Shown: positions 36,508 to 47,096 of the stretch, one piece after another
How the letters are laid out: the number at the start of each line of letters is the position of its first letter
Numbering within the stretch: position 1 is the stretch's first letter
From: Colwellia marinimaniae
GTDB taxonomy: Bacteria; Pseudomonadota; Gammaproteobacteria; Enterobacterales; Alteromonadaceae
Reading direction: 5' to 3'
NCBI RefSeq assembly: GCF_002207865.1
Contig: NZ_BDQM01000002.1
Location: forward strand, 161,274-225,273
Length of the DNA stretch: 64,000 nucleotides
Notes under the pieces: model-generated
Database searches by the model: none
What the model was told of the DNA's origin: nothing
The model's input: the letters and a program-made list of their open reading frames with translations, nothing else
Made by a program: the position numbers and the translations under genes

Positions 36508-37272
36508 CTATTCTTCTGTAGTATCGACTTTTCGTTTACCTTCAGCTAAATAATTTTTCAATAAGCCTTCGATAACACGGGGGTTTTGCCCATCTTGAAT
36601 ACCTAAAACAGCATCAAGTATTAGCTCTTGATTCATTTTTTCTTCGGCCATGCGTAGTTTTAATTTAGAGGCAATAGGTATGGCAATAACATTGGCGAGA
36701 AAGGCACCATAGAGGGTTGTTAATAAAGCCACCGCCATCGCAGGTCCGATAGATTTAGGGTCATCCATATTTGATAACATAGCGACCAAACCAATTAAGG
36801 TGCCTATCATGCCCATCGCAGGAGCAACATCGGCGAGCGCCATCATCATATTGCCGCCAGTTTCATGACGTTCGGTAGTTAAATCAATATCTTTTTGTAA
36901 AGTAGCTCGTACTACATCGGCATCGTGACCATCGACCAACATATCGACACCTTTTTGCATAAAAGCATTGCTAATTTCCGCTTCTTCTAAAGCTAAAAAT
37001 CCGCCTTTACGTGCAGCATCGGCCATATCAACCGCTTTTTCAATCAACTCTTCCGGTTTTTCTATTTTAAAAATAAAAGCTTTAAGTATGATTTTACCGA
37101 TACCGAAAAACTGTCCCATATTATAATTAGACATCACCACAAAAAGTGAACCACCAAAAACAATGATCACTGACTGGGTATCAAGAAACATCATGATGTC
37201 ACCCGCTAACACCATAGCCATGACCAATAAACCGACAGCGCCTAAAATACCAATTAACGTAGCTAAATCCAC
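36508..37272 (-). CDS. pomA: Sodium-type flagellar stator protein PomA (MotA family)
   Basis: 254 residues (Vibrio PomA 253). Four membrane helices occur at about 5-25, 30-50, 150-175 and 180-205. The cytoplasmic loop holds the torque-generating charged residues in MADAARKGGFLALEE; the proline-containing third and fourth helices are present (DVAPAMGMIGTLIGL). With PomB it forms the sodium-driven stator. No flagellar genes adjoin the pair, which is usual for pomAB. Confidence 0.96.
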   Translation of the reverse strand: MDLATLIGILGAVGLLVMAMVLAGDIMMFLDTQSVIIVFGGSLFVVMSNYNMGQFFGIGKIILKAFIFKIEKPEELIEKAVDMADAARKGGFLALEEAEISNAFMQKGVDMLVDGHDADVVRATLQKDIDLTTERHETGGNMMMALADVAPAMGMIGTLIGLVAMLSNMDDPKSIGPAMAVALLTTLYGAFLANVIAIPIASKLKLRMAEEKMNQELILDAVLGIQDGQNPRVIEGLLKNYLAEGKRKVDTTEE

Positions 37273-37346
37273 AGAGTTCCCCTAAACAACCAACACTTTA
37301 TGCCAAAACCAGATTTCAATAAAAGAATAGTACATTATGTAAAAAC

Positions 37347-37371
37347 TATTCGCTAATGGTCTTAGCGAATA
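37347..37371. repeat. Inverted repeat upstream of pomA
   Basis: TATTCGCTAA (37347-37356) and TTAGCGAATA (37362-37371) are perfectly complementary around a five-base loop. The element lies 75 bases before the pomA start, in the interval shared with xseB. No T-run follows, so an operator or 5' leader hairpin is more likely than a terminator. Confidence 0.75.
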
Positions 37372-37438
37372 AATCACTAATAATAAAAAACATATTTTAA
37401 GGCTATTATCGCCCGCAGTGTCAATAACTTAACACTAA

Positions 37439-37485
37439 TGATAAAATATTTTATCAATAATAATTGCAGTGGGTCAATTGACCCA
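37439..37485. repeat. Two perfect palindromes upstream of xseB
   Basis: TGATAAAATATTTTATCA (18 bp, 37439-37456) and TGGGTCAATTGACCCA (16 bp, 37470-37485) are each perfectly self-complementary without a loop, the form expected of dimeric repressor sites. They are 62-109 bases before the xseB start. No matching known operator is recognised. Confidence 0.75.
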
Positions 37486-37547
37486 AGTAGCAAGCTAAGG
37501 TAAGTTTGCCGCAATTAATTCACAGCTAGCAGCTTAGAGCAATAATC

Positions 37548-37796
37548 ATGGCTAAAAAGAAACTAGAAAATCTCTCTTTTGAAGAATCATTAAATGAACT
37601 TGACACCATAGTACAGAATTTAGAGCAAGGTGACTTGGGCTTAGAAGAATCAATGGCACTTTTTGAGCGTGGCTTAAATCTTAGCCAATTAAGTCAGGTA
37701 AAATTACAAGCTGCCGAGCAAAAAGTACAAATTTTACTCGAAAAAAACGGCACGGCCCAATTAACGGATTTTGATAGTAGTGTGAGCGAAAGTTAA
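37548..37796 (+). CDS. xseB: Exodeoxyribonuclease VII small subunit
   Basis: 82 residues (E. coli 80). The family pattern is clear: LSFEESLNELDTIVQNLE then GDLGLEESMALFERGL, a helical hairpin. Several small subunits bind one XseA to degrade single-stranded DNA. Its stop overlaps the ispA start (TAATG), and the xseB-ispA-dxs order is the usual gammaproteobacterial one. Confidence 0.96.
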   Translation: MAKKKLENLSFEESLNELDTIVQNLEQGDLGLEESMALFERGLNLSQLSQVKLQAAEQKVQILLEKNGTAQLTDFDSSVSES

Positions 37797-38698
37797 TGAC
37801 CACACTGACTTCATATAAGCATTTCCAACAACGTATCAATGATTATCTAGCCGCCAAGCTTGATAGCCTAACCATCAATGATCCAAAGTTACTTGCAGCC
37901 ATGCGTTATGGCTTGCTCAGTGGAGGGAAACGTATGCGGCCATACCTAGCCTATATCACTGGCGAGGCGTTACATGCCAATCTGCATGACATTGATGCCA
38001 TATCGGGTGCCTTAGAATGTATTCATGCTTATTCACTTTTACATGATGATTTACCGGCAATGGACAATGATGATTTAAGGCGCGGTAAACCAACCTGTCA
38101 TAAAGCCTTTGATGAGGCCAGCGCAATTTTAGCCGGTGACGCCTTACAAACCTTAGCTTTTGATATTTTGGCCAATCACAGTTTTTCAACAAATAACAGT
38201 CCATCAAAATTTCCGCTGCAAGTAAAACTTATACAGCAATTAGTTCGCGCTTCAGGTTACCAAGGCATGTGTGGCGGACAAGCGCTTGATCTAGCCGCAA
38301 CAGATAAAGCTATTCCACTAAGTGAATTAGAAACCTTGCATTCCTTAAAAACGGGGGCATTATTGCAAGCTGCCGTATTGATGCCAGCCGAGTGCAGTGA
38401 ACAAGTGACCAGTGAACACAAAAAAATATTAAGTGAATACGCCCAGCTTATTGGCTTGGCTTACCAAGTCCAAGACGATATTATCGACTTAACCTCGACA
38501 GAAGAGCAGCTTGGCAAACCAGTAGGTTCGGATCTTGCTGCCAACAAAAGTACCTACCCAGCACTGCTTGGTTTACAAGGTGCACAAGACAAAGCTGAAA
38601 ACTTATTACAACAAGCGCTTCAAGCTTTGGCTAGATTACCTTACAATACCCAATCTTTAGCAGATTTTGCTACCTTTATTGTGCAGCGCAGCCATTAA
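37796..38698 (+). CDS. ispA: Farnesyl diphosphate synthase
   Basis: 300 residues (E. coli 299). The first aspartate-rich motif DDLPAMDNDD and second QVQDDIIDL are intact, as are GGKRMRP and the KTGALL lysine-threonine pair. It condenses isopentenyl diphosphate with dimethylallyl and geranyl diphosphates. It is coupled to xseB by a one-base overlap and followed by dxs, whose enzyme starts the pathway supplying its substrate. Confidence 0.96.
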   Translation: MTTLTSYKHFQQRINDYLAAKLDSLTINDPKLLAAMRYGLLSGGKRMRPYLAYITGEALHANLHDIDAISGALECIHAYSLLHDDLPAMDNDDLRRGKPTCHKAFDEASAILAGDALQTLAFDILANHSFSTNNSPSKFPLQVKLIQQLVRASGYQGMCGGQALDLAATDKAIPLSELETLHSLKTGALLQAAVLMPAECSEQVTSEHKKILSEYAQLIGLAYQVQDDIIDLTSTEEQLGKPVGSDLAANKSTYPALLGLQGAQDKAENLLQQALQALARLPYNTQSLADFATFIVQRSH

Positions 38699-38752
38699 GT
38701 ATCTAAGCCGCGCAACTCTTTAAAATAACGTATTATTACCAATAGACAAACT

Positions 38753-40645
38753 ATGACTACAAACCTTGCTGACTACCCACTACTTGCCCAAATTAATACA
38801 CCAAAAGAGCTACGCAATTTACCGCAACAGCAATTAAAACGTGTCAGTGATGAATTGCGCAGTTTCTTACTAAATTCAGTGAGTAAAAGTAGTGGCCACT
38901 TTGCATCTGGCCTAGGCACCATTGAGCTCACTGTTGCCTTACATTATGTTTATAACACGCCATTCGATCATTTAATTTGGGATGTAGGCCATCAGGCTTA
39001 TCCTCATAAGATTCTAACCGGGCGACGTGACCAATTACATACCATCAGACAAAAAGATGGCTTGCACCCTTTTCCGTGGCGTGAAGAAAGTGAGTATGAC
39101 GTTTTAAGTGTTGGCCATTCTAGCACTTCAATTTCGGCGGCCTTAGGCTTAGCGGTCGCAGCAGAGAAAGAAGGTAAAAACCGTAAAACTGTAGCCGTTA
39201 TCGGTGATGGCGCTATGACGGCGGGCATGGCTTTTGAAGCGTTAAATCATGCTGGCGACATTAACAAAGATATGCTGGTTATCTTAAATGATAATGAAAT
39301 GTCTATTTCGCAAAATGTTGGTGCGCTAAATAATCACTTGGCAAAAATGCTCTCTGGCAGTTTTTATGCTGGTTTACGTGAGGGCAGTAAAAAGATTTTG
39401 AGCAATATTCCCCCTATTAAACAGCTTGCTAGTCGCGCTGAAGAGCACTTAAAAGGCATGATTGTGCCAAGTACCTTCTTCGAAGAACTCGGTTTTAATT
39501 ATATTGGTCCAATAGATGGCCATGACGTTAATGGCTTAGTTGACACTATTAGAAACATGCGTAACCTTAAAGGTCCGCAAATACTACATATTGCCACTAA
39601 AAAAGGTAAAGGTTATCAAGCCGCTGAACAAGATCCAATCAAGTATCATGCGGTACCTAAATTTAACCCTGAAGATACCCATTTACCTAAAGCAAAACCT
39701 AGCTTACCTAGCTATTCAAAAATATTTGGCGATTGGTTATGTAAAACCGCTGAAGTGGACAGTAAATTAGTCGCTGTTACCCCAGCAATGGCTGAAGGCT
39801 CTGGTATGGTTGAATTTAGCCAACGTTTTCCTGAGCAATACTTTGATGTAGCAATAGCAGAGCAACATGCAATCACTTTTGCAGCTGGCCTTGCTATCGG
39901 TGGACAAAAGCCAGTAGTTGCCATTTACTCAACTTTCTTACAACGTGGTTATGATCAGTTTATACATGATATTGCCATCCAAAACTTACCGGTAATGTTT
40001 GCCGTTGACCGTGCTGGTATTGTCGGTGCTGACGGTGCGACTCATCAGGGTGTGTTTGATTTAAGCTTTTTACGTTGTATTCCAAATACCGTCATTATGG
40101 CGCCATCAGATGAACGTGAATGTCAGTTAATGCTTAATACTGGCTTTAGATTAAATGGTCCTAGCGTTGTCCGTTATCCTCGTGGCAATGGTACGGGGGC
40201 AACTCTGCCCAGTGTTGATGAAACGATAGAAATTGGTAAAGGGGTAACCATCCTCAATGGCACAAGTACAGAAGGTAAGGAGCAAAAAGGTCGACGCATT
40301 GCCATATTAAGCTTTGGCTCGATGTTAGTTCAAGCAAAGAAAGCCGCCATAGAGCTTAATGCCACGCTGGTAGATATGCGTTTTATCAAACCACTAGATG
40401 AAACACTGATTGATCAGCTCAATGCCAATCATGACTGTCTGGTGACTATTGAAGATAATGCCATTGCCGGTGGTGCTGGCTCAGGCGTTAATGAATACCT
40501 ACTAGCACAGGGCAAGCCGGTGAGTATCCTCAATATAGGTGTTGCTGATCATTTTGTTAAACATGGTACTCAAGAAGAAGTGCACCATGATTTAGGCCTA
40601 GATGCCCAAGGAATTGTCGCTAAAATACTTAAGTTTATTGGCTAG
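38753..40645 (+). CDS. dxs: 1-deoxy-D-xylulose-5-phosphate synthase
   Basis: 630 residues (E. coli 620). Thiamine diphosphate and magnesium binding [15 protein letters not shown], the early active-site histidine in [20 protein letters not shown], and the transketolase-like C-terminal domains ([22 protein letters not shown]) are all present. It condenses pyruvate and glyceraldehyde 3-phosphate, the first step of the MEP pathway. IspD and IspF of the same pathway are encoded near 58 kb. A strong terminator follows. Confidence 0.97.
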   Translation: MTTNLADYPLLAQINTPKELRNLPQQQLKRVSDELRSFLLNSVSKSSGHFASGLGTIELTVALHYVYNTPFDHLIWDVGHQAYPHKILTGRRDQLHTIRQKDGLHPFPWREESEYDVLSVGHSSTSISAALGLAVAAEKEGKNRKTVAVIGDGAMTAGMAFEALNHAGDINKDMLVILNDNEMSISQNVGALNNHLAKMLSGSFYAGLREGSKKILSNIPPIKQLASRAEEHLKGMIVPSTFFEELGFNYIGPIDGHDVNGLVDTIRNMRNLKGPQILHIATKKGKGYQAAEQDPIKYHAVPKFNPEDTHLPKAKPSLPSYSKIFGDWLCKTAEVDSKLVAVTPAMAEGSGMVEFSQRFPEQYFDVAIAEQHAITFAAGLAIGGQKPVVAIYSTFLQRGYDQFIHDIAIQNLPVMFAVDRAGIVGADGATHQGVFDLSFLRCIPNTVIMAPSDERECQLMLNTGFRLNGPSVVRYPRGNGTGATLPSVDETIEIGKGVTILNGTSTEGKEQKGRRIAILSFGSMLVQAKKAAIELNATLVDMRFIKPLDETLIDQLNANHDCLVTIEDNAIAGGAGSGVNEYLLAQGKPVSILNIGVADHFVKHGTQEEVHHDLGLDAQGIVAKILKFIG

Positions 40646-40685
40646 TAACAATATATTGCTAATCTGACCAGGGTTAGCGAACATT

Positions 40686-40720
40686 AAAAAAGGATAATGA
40701 GTCATTCATTATCCTTTTTT
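40686..40720. terminator. Bidirectional terminator between dxs and nqrM
   Basis: AAAAAGGATAATGA and TCATTATCCTTTTT form a 14-bp stem with a short loop; T-runs exist in both directions. It should end dxs transcription and the oppositely directed nqrM transcript. Confidence 0.9.
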
Positions 40721-40820
40721 AGTAGTGTTTTCATGGTCAGGCCTTACCGGTGAGCCTTACTAGTATTGACTAATTAACCATGCTACTTAGTAACTTATCA
40801 AATAATATAAAGTGCAATTA

Positions 40821-41051
40821 TTATAAATTCTTAACATCAATTCTATTTTGCAAGTTTAGCTCAAGAGCGGCTTTTTTCTCACGCTGTTGTCGCTTTTCAC
40901 ACGGATTGTCACAATTACACTCTTTGCCAATACCAACGCTGGCTAAACCACCACAACTGCCCGCCAAGGTTTTATTCTGAAAAATATAACCGACTGCCAT
41001 CGCAGCTCCTACCATAAGGAAAAAACCAAAGGTAATAAAGAAAATCATCAT
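40821..41051 (-). CDS. nqrM: Na(+)-NQR maturation protein NqrM
   Basis: 76 residues: one N-terminal membrane helix, then the conserved cysteine cluster GSCGGLASVGIGKECNCD and NPCE (C33, C45, C47, C51), which is the DUF539/NqrM signature. NqrM is needed to insert the iron centre between NqrD and NqrE. It lies downstream of apbE, the usual order nqrA-F, apbE, nqrM. The C-terminal 20 residues are polar and variable. A 193-base gap to apbE suggests its own promoter or an untranslated leader. Confidence 0.93.
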   Translation of the reverse strand: MMIFFITFGFFLMVGAAMAVGYIFQNKTLAGSCGGLASVGIGKECNCDNPCEKRQQREKKAALELNLQNRIDVKNL

Positions 41052-41244
41052 AATCTTATGCTCTCAACTTACTTAACTTATTCTAATTAATTTAACTAAA
41101 AACTGCCAATGCTCGGGACAAGAGTCATTGCTTTAAATAATATCAGTGCCCACTATTTCTAAAAACAGAAAGTGTCGCTAGTATTATACTCAACGCTATA
41201 AGAAAGCCCTTTGATTACAGAGCTCTTTATGTAGAATGGTATTA

Positions 41245-42276
41245 TTATTTCAAATATTGACGGAATTTTACCGTAAATCGCTCCTCAAAGCCATTTTCAG
41301 TCTTAGCAATAAATAATGCCGCCAGATCATTTTCAACGGCAAAATCCATGCCCTTTTCCATGCCCATCACCATCAAGGTGGTTGATAAACCATCAGCTGT
41401 CATCGAGGAAGGATGAATTACCGTTACCGAGACTAAATTATGATTGATGGGTTTACCGGTATCTGGGTCAATAATATGTGAAAAACGTCGACCATCGACT
41501 TCAAAGTAGTTACGGTAATCACCAGACGTTGCTACGGCATTATCTTTAGGAATAATGACTTGCTGTATTGCTCGCTCTTTGCCACTTGGATCGAGAATTG
41601 GTTTTTCTATGGCAATAGCCCACAACTCACCTGTATGCTTAAAGCCTCTTAGACGCATTTCTCCACCTATTTCCACTAGGTAGTTGGTAAAGCCATGACT
41701 TTCAATTAACTCAGCCACAACATCGACGCCATAGCCTTTCGCTATGGTAGATAAATCTATATATAAATCCGGTATTTTCTTAGCAAGTTGATTGCCCACT
41801 AACGTTAAATACTGTAACCCAACCCGTTTTTTGGTCGCGGCTAATATCTCATCACTGGGTATTTTTTCAGGACGCTGCTCTGGACCAAAGCCCCACAAAT
41901 TGACTAAGGGGCCAACGGTAACATCTAGCTTACCGCCACTTAACTTACCAAGACGAATTGACTCTTTTAGTACCCGAGCAAAACCTGCCGACACTTCGAC
42001 AGAGTCAGTTGATTTCGATTGGTTAAAGAGAGATATTTCCGAGTTCTCTAGATAAGTCGACATTTCTTGGTTAACTTGTTGCAGTGCAGCATCAATTTTT
42101 TGCTGTAATTGCAGTGCCAGCAACTGTTCTTCTGTCGCCACTACTTTAACACTATAGGTAGTGCCCATAGTTCGGCCTTGCAGTAACACCTCTATTTTAT
42201 TTGAATGATTACTAGGAAAGCAAGCGGATAAAGTTATCGCTAAAACGGTTAACAACAGCAGTTTAAGTTTATTCAT
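41245..42276 (-). CDS. apbE: FAD:protein FMN transferase ApbE
   Basis: 343 residues with a lipoprotein signal peptide (lipobox LSAC at residue 19). Family blocks are present: GRTMGTTYSVK, LSTIAKGYGVD, EIGGEMRLRG and the metal-binding HIIDPDTGKPIN, then SSMTADGLSTTLMVMG. ApbE attaches FMN by a phosphoester bond to threonines of NqrB and NqrC, both encoded upstream. It is separated from nqrF by a terminator and a long hairpin, so it probably has separate control. Confidence 0.96.
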   Translation of the reverse strand: MNKLKLLLLTVLAITLSACFPSNHSNKIEVLLQGRTMGTTYSVKVVATEEQLLALQLQQKIDAALQQVNQEMSTYLENSEISLFNQSKSTDSVEVSAGFARVLKESIRLGKLSGGKLDVTVGPLVNLWGFGPEQRPEKIPSDEILAATKKRVGLQYLTLVGNQLAKKIPDLYIDLSTIAKGYGVDVVAELIESHGFTNYLVEIGGEMRLRGFKHTGELWAIAIEKPILDPSGKERAIQQVIIPKDNAVATSGDYRNYFEVDGRRFSHIIDPDTGKPINHNLVSVTVIHPSSMTADGLSTTLMVMGMEKGMDFAVENDLAALFIAKTENGFEERFTVKFRQYLK

Positions 42277-42291
42277 AAAGATTCCAAATTA

Positions 42292-42340
42292 TTATTTATA
42301 TCGCTATATTTTTGGCTGAAAAATATAGTGATATAAATAA
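42292..42340 (-). repeat. Long hairpin in the apbE leader
   Basis: Arms 42292-42313 and 42319-42340 are 22-base inverted copies with one position that would be a G-U pair in RNA, around a GGCTG/CAGCC loop of five bases. The near arm ends 16 bases from the apbE start codon. Almost all pairs are A-T. It could hide or regulate the ribosome site region, or protect the mRNA end. Confidence 0.85.
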
Positions 42341-42367
42341 GCTATTTTCTTTAATCGGTTGTTAAAA

Positions 42368-42395
42368 TAAAAAGACGACCTAAGTCGTCTTTATT
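42368..42395 (-). terminator. Terminator of the nqr operon
   Basis: AAAGACGAC and GTCGTCTTT form a GC-containing stem with a three-base loop; read leftward, a T-rich stretch follows (CTTTTTATTTT). It lies between nqrF and apbE. Confidence 0.82.
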
Positions 42396-42423
42396 TAAAT
42401 GCTCTTCAACAGTATATTTAAAG

Positions 42424-42524
42424 TTAAGCGCTGAATAGTGGAACTAATTCAAGGCGGATGCACGGAGCCTATGACTATAGGTGAGTACATCTAACGATGA
42501 AATAGCGCCACTAGGCAAGCTTAA
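42424..42524. repeat. Structured palindromic repeat between nqrF and apbE
   Basis: The ends are complementary: TTAAGC (42424) with GCTTAA (42519), and AGTGG (42437) with CCACT (42508). Inside, CCTAT and ATAGG (about 42469-42481) form a second small stem. GC content is higher than in the flanks and no reading frame is present. I recall similar GGAGCCTAT...ATAGGTGAGTAC sequences as dispersed repeats in marine gammaproteobacteria, but that cannot be checked here. Confidence 0.6.
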
Positions 42525-42533
42525 GTTAAAATA

Positions 42534-43757
42534 TTAGCCACCAAAGTCATCTAGCATTATATTTTCGTCTTCTACACCAAGATCTTTAAGCATACCGATA
42601 ACAGCAGCATTCATCATTGGTGGACCACACATGTAGTATTCACAATCTTCTGGCGCTTCGTGATCTTTCAAGTATTCTTCGAAAAGAACATTATGAATAA
42701 AACCAGTCATGCCATCCCAGTTATCATCTGGTTGCGGATCAGACAAGGCAACATGCCAGACAAAGTTGTCATTTTCAGCCGCTAGGCCGTTATAATCATC
42801 TTCATAAAACATCTCACGTTTAGAACGTGCACCGTACCAGAAACTAATCTTACGCTTAGTCTTAAGGCGCTTAAGTTGGTCAAAGATATGAGAACGCATC
42901 GGCGCCATACCAGCACCACCACCAATAAAGACCATTTCATTATCAGTTTCTTTAGCGAAAAACTCACCAAAAGGACCAGAAATAGTCACTTTATCACCTG
43001 GCTTAAGGCTAAAAATGTATGAAGACATTTTACCCGCTGGTAAATGTAACTTACCCGGAGGCGGCGTAGCAATACGCACGTTCAGCATAATAATGCCTTC
43101 TTCTTCTGGGTAACTTGCCATTGAGTAAGCACGTAAGGTTTCTTCATCAACTTTTGATTCAACATCGAAGAAGCCAAAGTGTTGCCAATCGCCACGGTAC
43201 TGTTCATCAATGTCAAAATCACTGTATTTGACATGATGGGCTGGGGCTTCAATTTGAATGTAACCACCGGCTTTAAACGGTACAGATTCGCCATCAGGAA
43301 TTTTTAATATTAATTCTTTGATGAAGGTTGCTTGGTTATCATTAGAGATAACTTCACATTCCCACTTTTGCACACCGAAGATTTCATCTTCGACTTCAAT
43401 GACCATGTCTTGCTTAACAGCAACTTGACAGGCTAAACGACAACCAGCTTTGGCTTCACGCTTAGTAATATGTCCTTCTTCAGTAGGTAAAATATCACCA
43501 CCACCTGAATGCACGTCAACACGACATTGACCACAAGTACCGCCACCGCCACATGCTGAAGGAATAAAAATACCTTGGTCTGCTAATACGCCTAACAATT
43601 TGCCACCCGCAGCAGCAGTCACTGACTTGCTTGGGTCGCCATTAATACTAATTGTAATGTCACCTGAAGAAACTAATTTTGATTTAGCAAATAAAATCAC
43701 TAACACCAAAAGTAATACTATCGCGGTAAACATTGATATGCCGAGAATAATTTCCAT
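42534..43757 (-). CDS. nqrF: Na(+)-translocating NADH:quinone reductase subunit F
   Basis: 407 residues from the ATG at 43757 (Vibrio NqrF 407-408), with AAGGAA upstream; an earlier ATG at 43802 would add 15 residues foreign to the family. An N-terminal membrane helix is followed by the [2Fe-2S] domain ([12 protein letters not shown] and LACQVAV), an FAD-binding domain (RAYSMASYP) and an NADH-binding domain ([23 protein letters not shown]). It is the electron entry point of the complex, oxidising NADH on the cytoplasmic side. Last gene of the nqrA-F operon. Confidence 0.97.
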   Translation of the reverse strand: MEIILGISMFTAIVLLLVLVILFAKSKLVSSGDITISINGDPSKSVTAAAGGKLLGVLADQGIFIPSACGGGGTCGQCRVDVHSGGGDILPTEEGHITKREAKAGCRLACQVAVKQDMVIEVEDEIFGVQKWECEVISNDNQATFIKELILKIPDGESVPFKAGGYIQIEAPAHHVKYSDFDIDEQYRGDWQHFGFFDVESKVDEETLRAYSMASYPEEEGIIMLNVRIATPPPGKLHLPAGKMSSYIFSLKPGDKVTISGPFGEFFAKETDNEMVFIGGGAGMAPMRSHIFDQLKRLKTKRKISFWYGARSKREMFYEDDYNGLAAENDNFVWHVALSDPQPDDNWDGMTGFIHNVLFEEYLKDHEAPEDCEYYMCGPPMMNAAVIGMLKDLGVEDENIMLDDFGG

Positions 43758-43826
43758 CGACTTTTCCTTTAATTTTATTAAGGGTTTAACAGCAACTTTC
43801 ACTGTTAAACCAACATTAACCTTGAG

Positions 43827-44450
43827 TTACAGGGAAATACCACCGAAAGAAAGGAAGCCAAAGGCCATCAATCCAGCAGTGATAAACGTAATGCCTAAAC
43901 CTTTTAAACCGTCTGGTACGTCAGAGTATTTCATCTTTTCGCGTAAACCAGCCATCAATACGATTGCTAACATCCAACCTACACCTGAGCCAATGCCATA
44001 AACAACACTTTCGCCAAAGGTAAGGTTTTTCGCAACCATAAAGGATACCGCACCAAAGATGGCACAGTTAACGGTAATTAAAGGTAGGAAGATGCCAAGT
44101 GCTTGATACAAAGCTGGGAAATATTTATCTAAAATCATTTCCAATATTTGTACTAAGGCAGCAATTACCCCGATAAAAGTAATAAAAGACAAGAAGCTAA
44201 GGTCAATTGATTCTTTCGGATCCGTTATGCCCATTAGACTATCAAGTGCTCCAGGCGCTAAAATAGCTTGGTAGATAACTTGGTTAGCAGGAACTGCTAA
44301 CCCTAATACCACGACTACTGCAACACCTAAGCCAATGGCGGTACTTATCTTCTTAGACACAGCTAAGAAGGTACACATACCTAAGAAGAAACTTAGCGCC
44401 ATATTCTCAATGAAGATGGTTTTAATAAAAATACTTAAATAATGTTCCAT
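43827..44450 (-). CDS. nqrE: Na(+)-translocating NADH:quinone reductase subunit E
   Basis: 207 residues, six membrane helices. The opening [20 protein letters not shown] and [11 protein letters not shown] match NqrE of Vibrio; the cysteine in GMCTF and the one in TVNCAIFGA belong to the iron centre shared with NqrD. It starts four bases after nqrD. The pair NqrD/NqrE forms the inverted-topology core of the sodium path. Confidence 0.97.
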   Translation of the reverse strand: MEHYLSIFIKTIFIENMALSFFLGMCTFLAVSKKISTAIGLGVAVVVVLGLAVPANQVIYQAILAPGALDSLMGITDPKESIDLSFLSFITFIGVIAALVQILEMILDKYFPALYQALGIFLPLITVNCAIFGAVSFMVAKNLTFGESVVYGIGSGVGWMLAIVLMAGLREKMKYSDVPDGLKGLGITFITAGLMAFGFLSFGGISL

Positions 44451-44454
44451 GGGT

Positions 44455-45078
44455 TTAATCCTTCTCTACTTGTTCAGGTTTCCACTGGCGAATTGCCCAG
44501 ATGATTAAACCAATAATGAAGAATGAACTAAATGGTAATACCAATAAGCCGTTACCTTGATACCAGCCACCGTTTTGTGTTAACTGAAATATCTCAACAC
44601 CGAACAGAGTACCAAAACCGAATAATTCACGGAAAAAAGCAACAACCATTAATACTGCGCCGTAACCTAAACCATTACCTATACCGTCTAAGAAACTCAC
44701 ACCTGGCTTTTCTTTCATTGCAAAAGCTTCAGCGCGACCCATAACAATACAGTTAGTGATGATCAGACCAATAAATACTGATAGCTCTTTCGATAATTGA
44801 TATGAAAAGGCTTTCAAAACTTGGTCAACCACAATGACTAGTGAGGCAATAATTGCCATTTGCACAATAATCCGCACACTTGATGGTATTTGCTTACGAA
44901 TAATCGAAATAAACAAGTTAGAGAAAGCCGTAACTAACATTACCGCCAATGACATTACTAGCGCATTAGCCATAGAACTGGTAACAGCAAGCGCAGAACA
45001 AACCCCTAATACTTGTAAAGCAATAGGATTGTTATCAACAACAGGTCCAAAGAGGACTTTTTTAGTATCTGAAGACAT
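44455..45078 (-). CDS. nqrD: Na(+)-translocating NADH:quinone reductase subunit D
   Basis: 207 residues, six membrane helices, paralogous to Nqr[18 protein letters not shown] and [16 protein letters not shown] carry the two conserved cysteines that ligate the intramembrane iron centre. Its start codon overlaps the nqrC stop by one base, indicating coupled translation inside the operon. Length is close to Vibrio NqrD (210). Confidence 0.97.
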   Translation of the reverse strand: MSSDTKKVLFGPVVDNNPIALQVLGVCSALAVTSSMANALVMSLAVMLVTAFSNLFISIIRKQIPSSVRIIVQMAIIASLVIVVDQVLKAFSYQLSKELSVFIGLIITNCIVMGRAEAFAMKEKPGVSFLDGIGNGLGYGAVLMVVAFFRELFGFGTLFGVEIFQLTQNGGWYQGNGLLVLPFSSFFIIGLIIWAIRQWKPEQVEKD

Positions 45079-45890
45079 TAATCAAGCCCTCCGTCTTTAA
45101 ATTTGTTGATGAAAGGACCATAGCCCTCATCACCTAACCAAAAATGTAAAGTATGCTCAACACCATTACTGGTTAATGTCGCACCAGATAAAGCATCAAC
45201 ACCGTGAATGTCACCTTTTTTAGCGCCACCTTTAACGATTTTAATGGCAATATCACCTTGCTCGTTAAACATTTTTTTACCTGGCCATAAGGCTTTCCAC
45301 TTAGGGTTCAGCACTTCAGCGCCTAATCCAGGAGTTTCCTTAAGGTCAGAGTAAATGACACTGCTAACGGTATTTAAATCCGCTTCTAAGCCAACAAAGC
45401 CATACATTAAATCCCATAAGCCCATACCTAAAATAGGTAAGACGATAGTGGTTAATTGGCCTTGTTCGTTGTTAACTAAATAAACAACCGCACTATTAGC
45501 ACGACGGTTAATACCAGCGATATCATTTTTAGGTTTAATACTTTGAGTCACATCACGCGCCGCGCTACGTTCATCAAAAGCATTAACATCACCGTCAATA
45601 AATGCCCCTGAATCAAGGTCAATCATTTTAGCAACAACATATTTGTTGTAAGTACTTACGATACTTTTATCTTCGCTACCCGCATTTTTTATATTTTCTG
45701 GCTTTAAAGCAATAGCTAATATATTTGATGCTTCAAGAATTTTAGTTTGCTTATCCAGTAATTTGTTAGCCGTTTGTAATGGTTTCAAGCCCACTGCCGC
45801 CACTGATACCAGAGCAGCACACACTAAACAAATAATTAAAACAAAGATCAGCGTACCGGCAACCGTTTCGGGTTTTTTAGTATTAGACAT
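45078..45890 (-). CDS. nqrC: Na(+)-translocating NADH:quinone reductase subunit C
   Basis: 270 residues from the ATG at 45890, with GGAGG ten bases earlier. An in-frame TTG at 45899 almost touches that ribosome site and is less likely. One N-terminal membrane helix (about 13-35) is followed by a periplasmic FMN domain with [15 protein letters not shown], whose second threonine region is the covalent FMN site made by ApbE. Its first eight bases overlap the end of nqrB. Confidence 0.96.
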   Translation of the reverse strand: MSNTKKPETVAGTLIFVLIICLVCAALVSVAAVGLKPLQTANKLLDKQTKILEASNILAIALKPENIKNAGSEDKSIVSTYNKYVVAKMIDLDSGAFIDGDVNAFDERSAARDVTQSIKPKNDIAGINRRANSAVVYLVNNEQGQLTTIVLPILGMGLWDLMYGFVGLEADLNTVSSVIYSDLKETPGLGAEVLNPKWKALWPGKKMFNEQGDIAIKIVKGGAKKGDIHGVDALSGATLTSNGVEHTLHFWLGDEGYGPFINKFKDGGLD

Positions 45891-47094
45891 TGCGTGCAAG
45901 CCTCCGTTTGATATTGCCTTGTACTACAAAGTAGTCAAACAATGGTGCGAACAAGTTAGCGAATAAAATAGCTAACATCATACCTTCTGGGAATGCAGGG
46001 TTAACAACACGAACCAATACCACCATCACGCCAACTAAAGCGCCAAACCAGTATTTACCGGTATTGGTAAATGAAGCAGACACTGGGTCTGTTGCCATAA
46101 ACATCATACCAAAGGCAAAACCACCAATAACTAGATGCCAGTGCCAAGGCATAGCAAACATAGCATTAGACTCACTACCGATTAAATTGAATAGTAATGA
46201 AGTCGCAACCATGCCACCAAAGACACCTAAAACGATGCGCCATGAAGCAAGGCCTTTATAAAGGATATATGCACCACCTAAAAGGATAGCAAATGTTGAT
46301 ACTTCACCAACAGAGCCTGGGATAAAGCCCCAAAAAGCGCTCCACCAATCAGCGTTAACTGAGTAATCAACTAAACTTGGAGTAGCAGCGTTGAAAGCAC
46401 TTAACATAGTTGCACCAGAGAAACCGTCAACTGCAACCCATACTGCATCACCCGAGATTTGTGCTGGGTAAGCGAAGAATAAGAATGCACGACCTGCTAA
46501 TGCTGGGTTTAAGAAGTTTTTACCTGTGCCACCAAAGATTTCTTTAGCGATAACTATACCAAAAGTAATACCAATGGCTACTTGCCATAATGGAATACTC
46601 GCTGGCAAGATAAGGGCGAATAAAATAGAAGAAACGAAGAAACCTTCATTAACTTCATGTTTACGCACTGCAGCAAAAAGCACTTCCCAGAAACCACCAA
46701 CGGCAAACGTTACCGCGTAGATAGGTAGGAAGAAACAGGCACCATAGAGCATCATGCTAAAGGTATCAGCACTGGCCGTTAGTGTACCACCAAGCAAGGT
46801 AAATAAATCAACTTGCCAAGATTGTGGTAAAGCATAACCCGCCGCTAATGCGTCAACAGCTTGATAACCAATGTTATACATACCAAAGAACATGGCTGGG
46901 AAAACCGCAAGCCATACTGTGATCATGATACGTTTTAAATCGATGCTATCACGAACATGGGTTTTACCTTTGTTCACATAACCAGGAGTAAATAAACCGG
47001 TAGCAACGGCTTCGTAAAGTGCAAACCATTTCTCATGTTTGCCGCCTTTTTCAAAATGCGGTTCAATATCTTCAATAAACTTTTTCAAGCCCAT
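45883..47094 (-). CDS. nqrB: Na(+)-translocating NADH:quinone reductase subunit B
   Basis: 403 residues from the ATG at 47094, giving [20 protein letters not shown] as in Vibrio NqrB; the extra 11 codons upstream overlap nqrA and are rejected. GGAAGG precedes this ATG. The protein has about ten membrane helices. GFSGATML holds the threonine that receives FMN from ApbE. NqrB also binds riboflavin and ubiquinone. It starts two bases after the nqrA stop. Confidence 0.97.
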   Translation of the reverse strand: MGLKKFIEDIEPHFEKGGKHEKWFALYEAVATGLFTPGYVNKGKTHVRDSIDLKRIMITVWLAVFPAMFFGMYNIGYQAVDALAAGYALPQSWQVDLFTLLGGTLTASADTFSMMLYGACFFLPIYAVTFAVGGFWEVLFAAVRKHEVNEGFFVSSILFALILPASIPLWQVAIGITFGIVIAKEIFGGTGKNFLNPALAGRAFLFFAYPAQISGDAVWVAVDGFSGATMLSAFNAATPSLVDYSVNADWWSAFWGFIPGSVGEVSTFAILLGGAYILYKGLASWRIVLGVFGGMVATSLLFNLIGSESNAMFAMPWHWHLVIGGFAFGMMFMATDPVSASFTNTGKYWFGALVGVMVVLVRVVNPAFPEGMMLAILFANLFAPLFDYFVVQGNIKRRLARNV

Positions 47095-47096
47095 GA

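Noticed and set aside
39540..39770. 76-codon frame inside dxs
   Set aside because: Out-of-frame shadow of the well-conserved dxs sequence.
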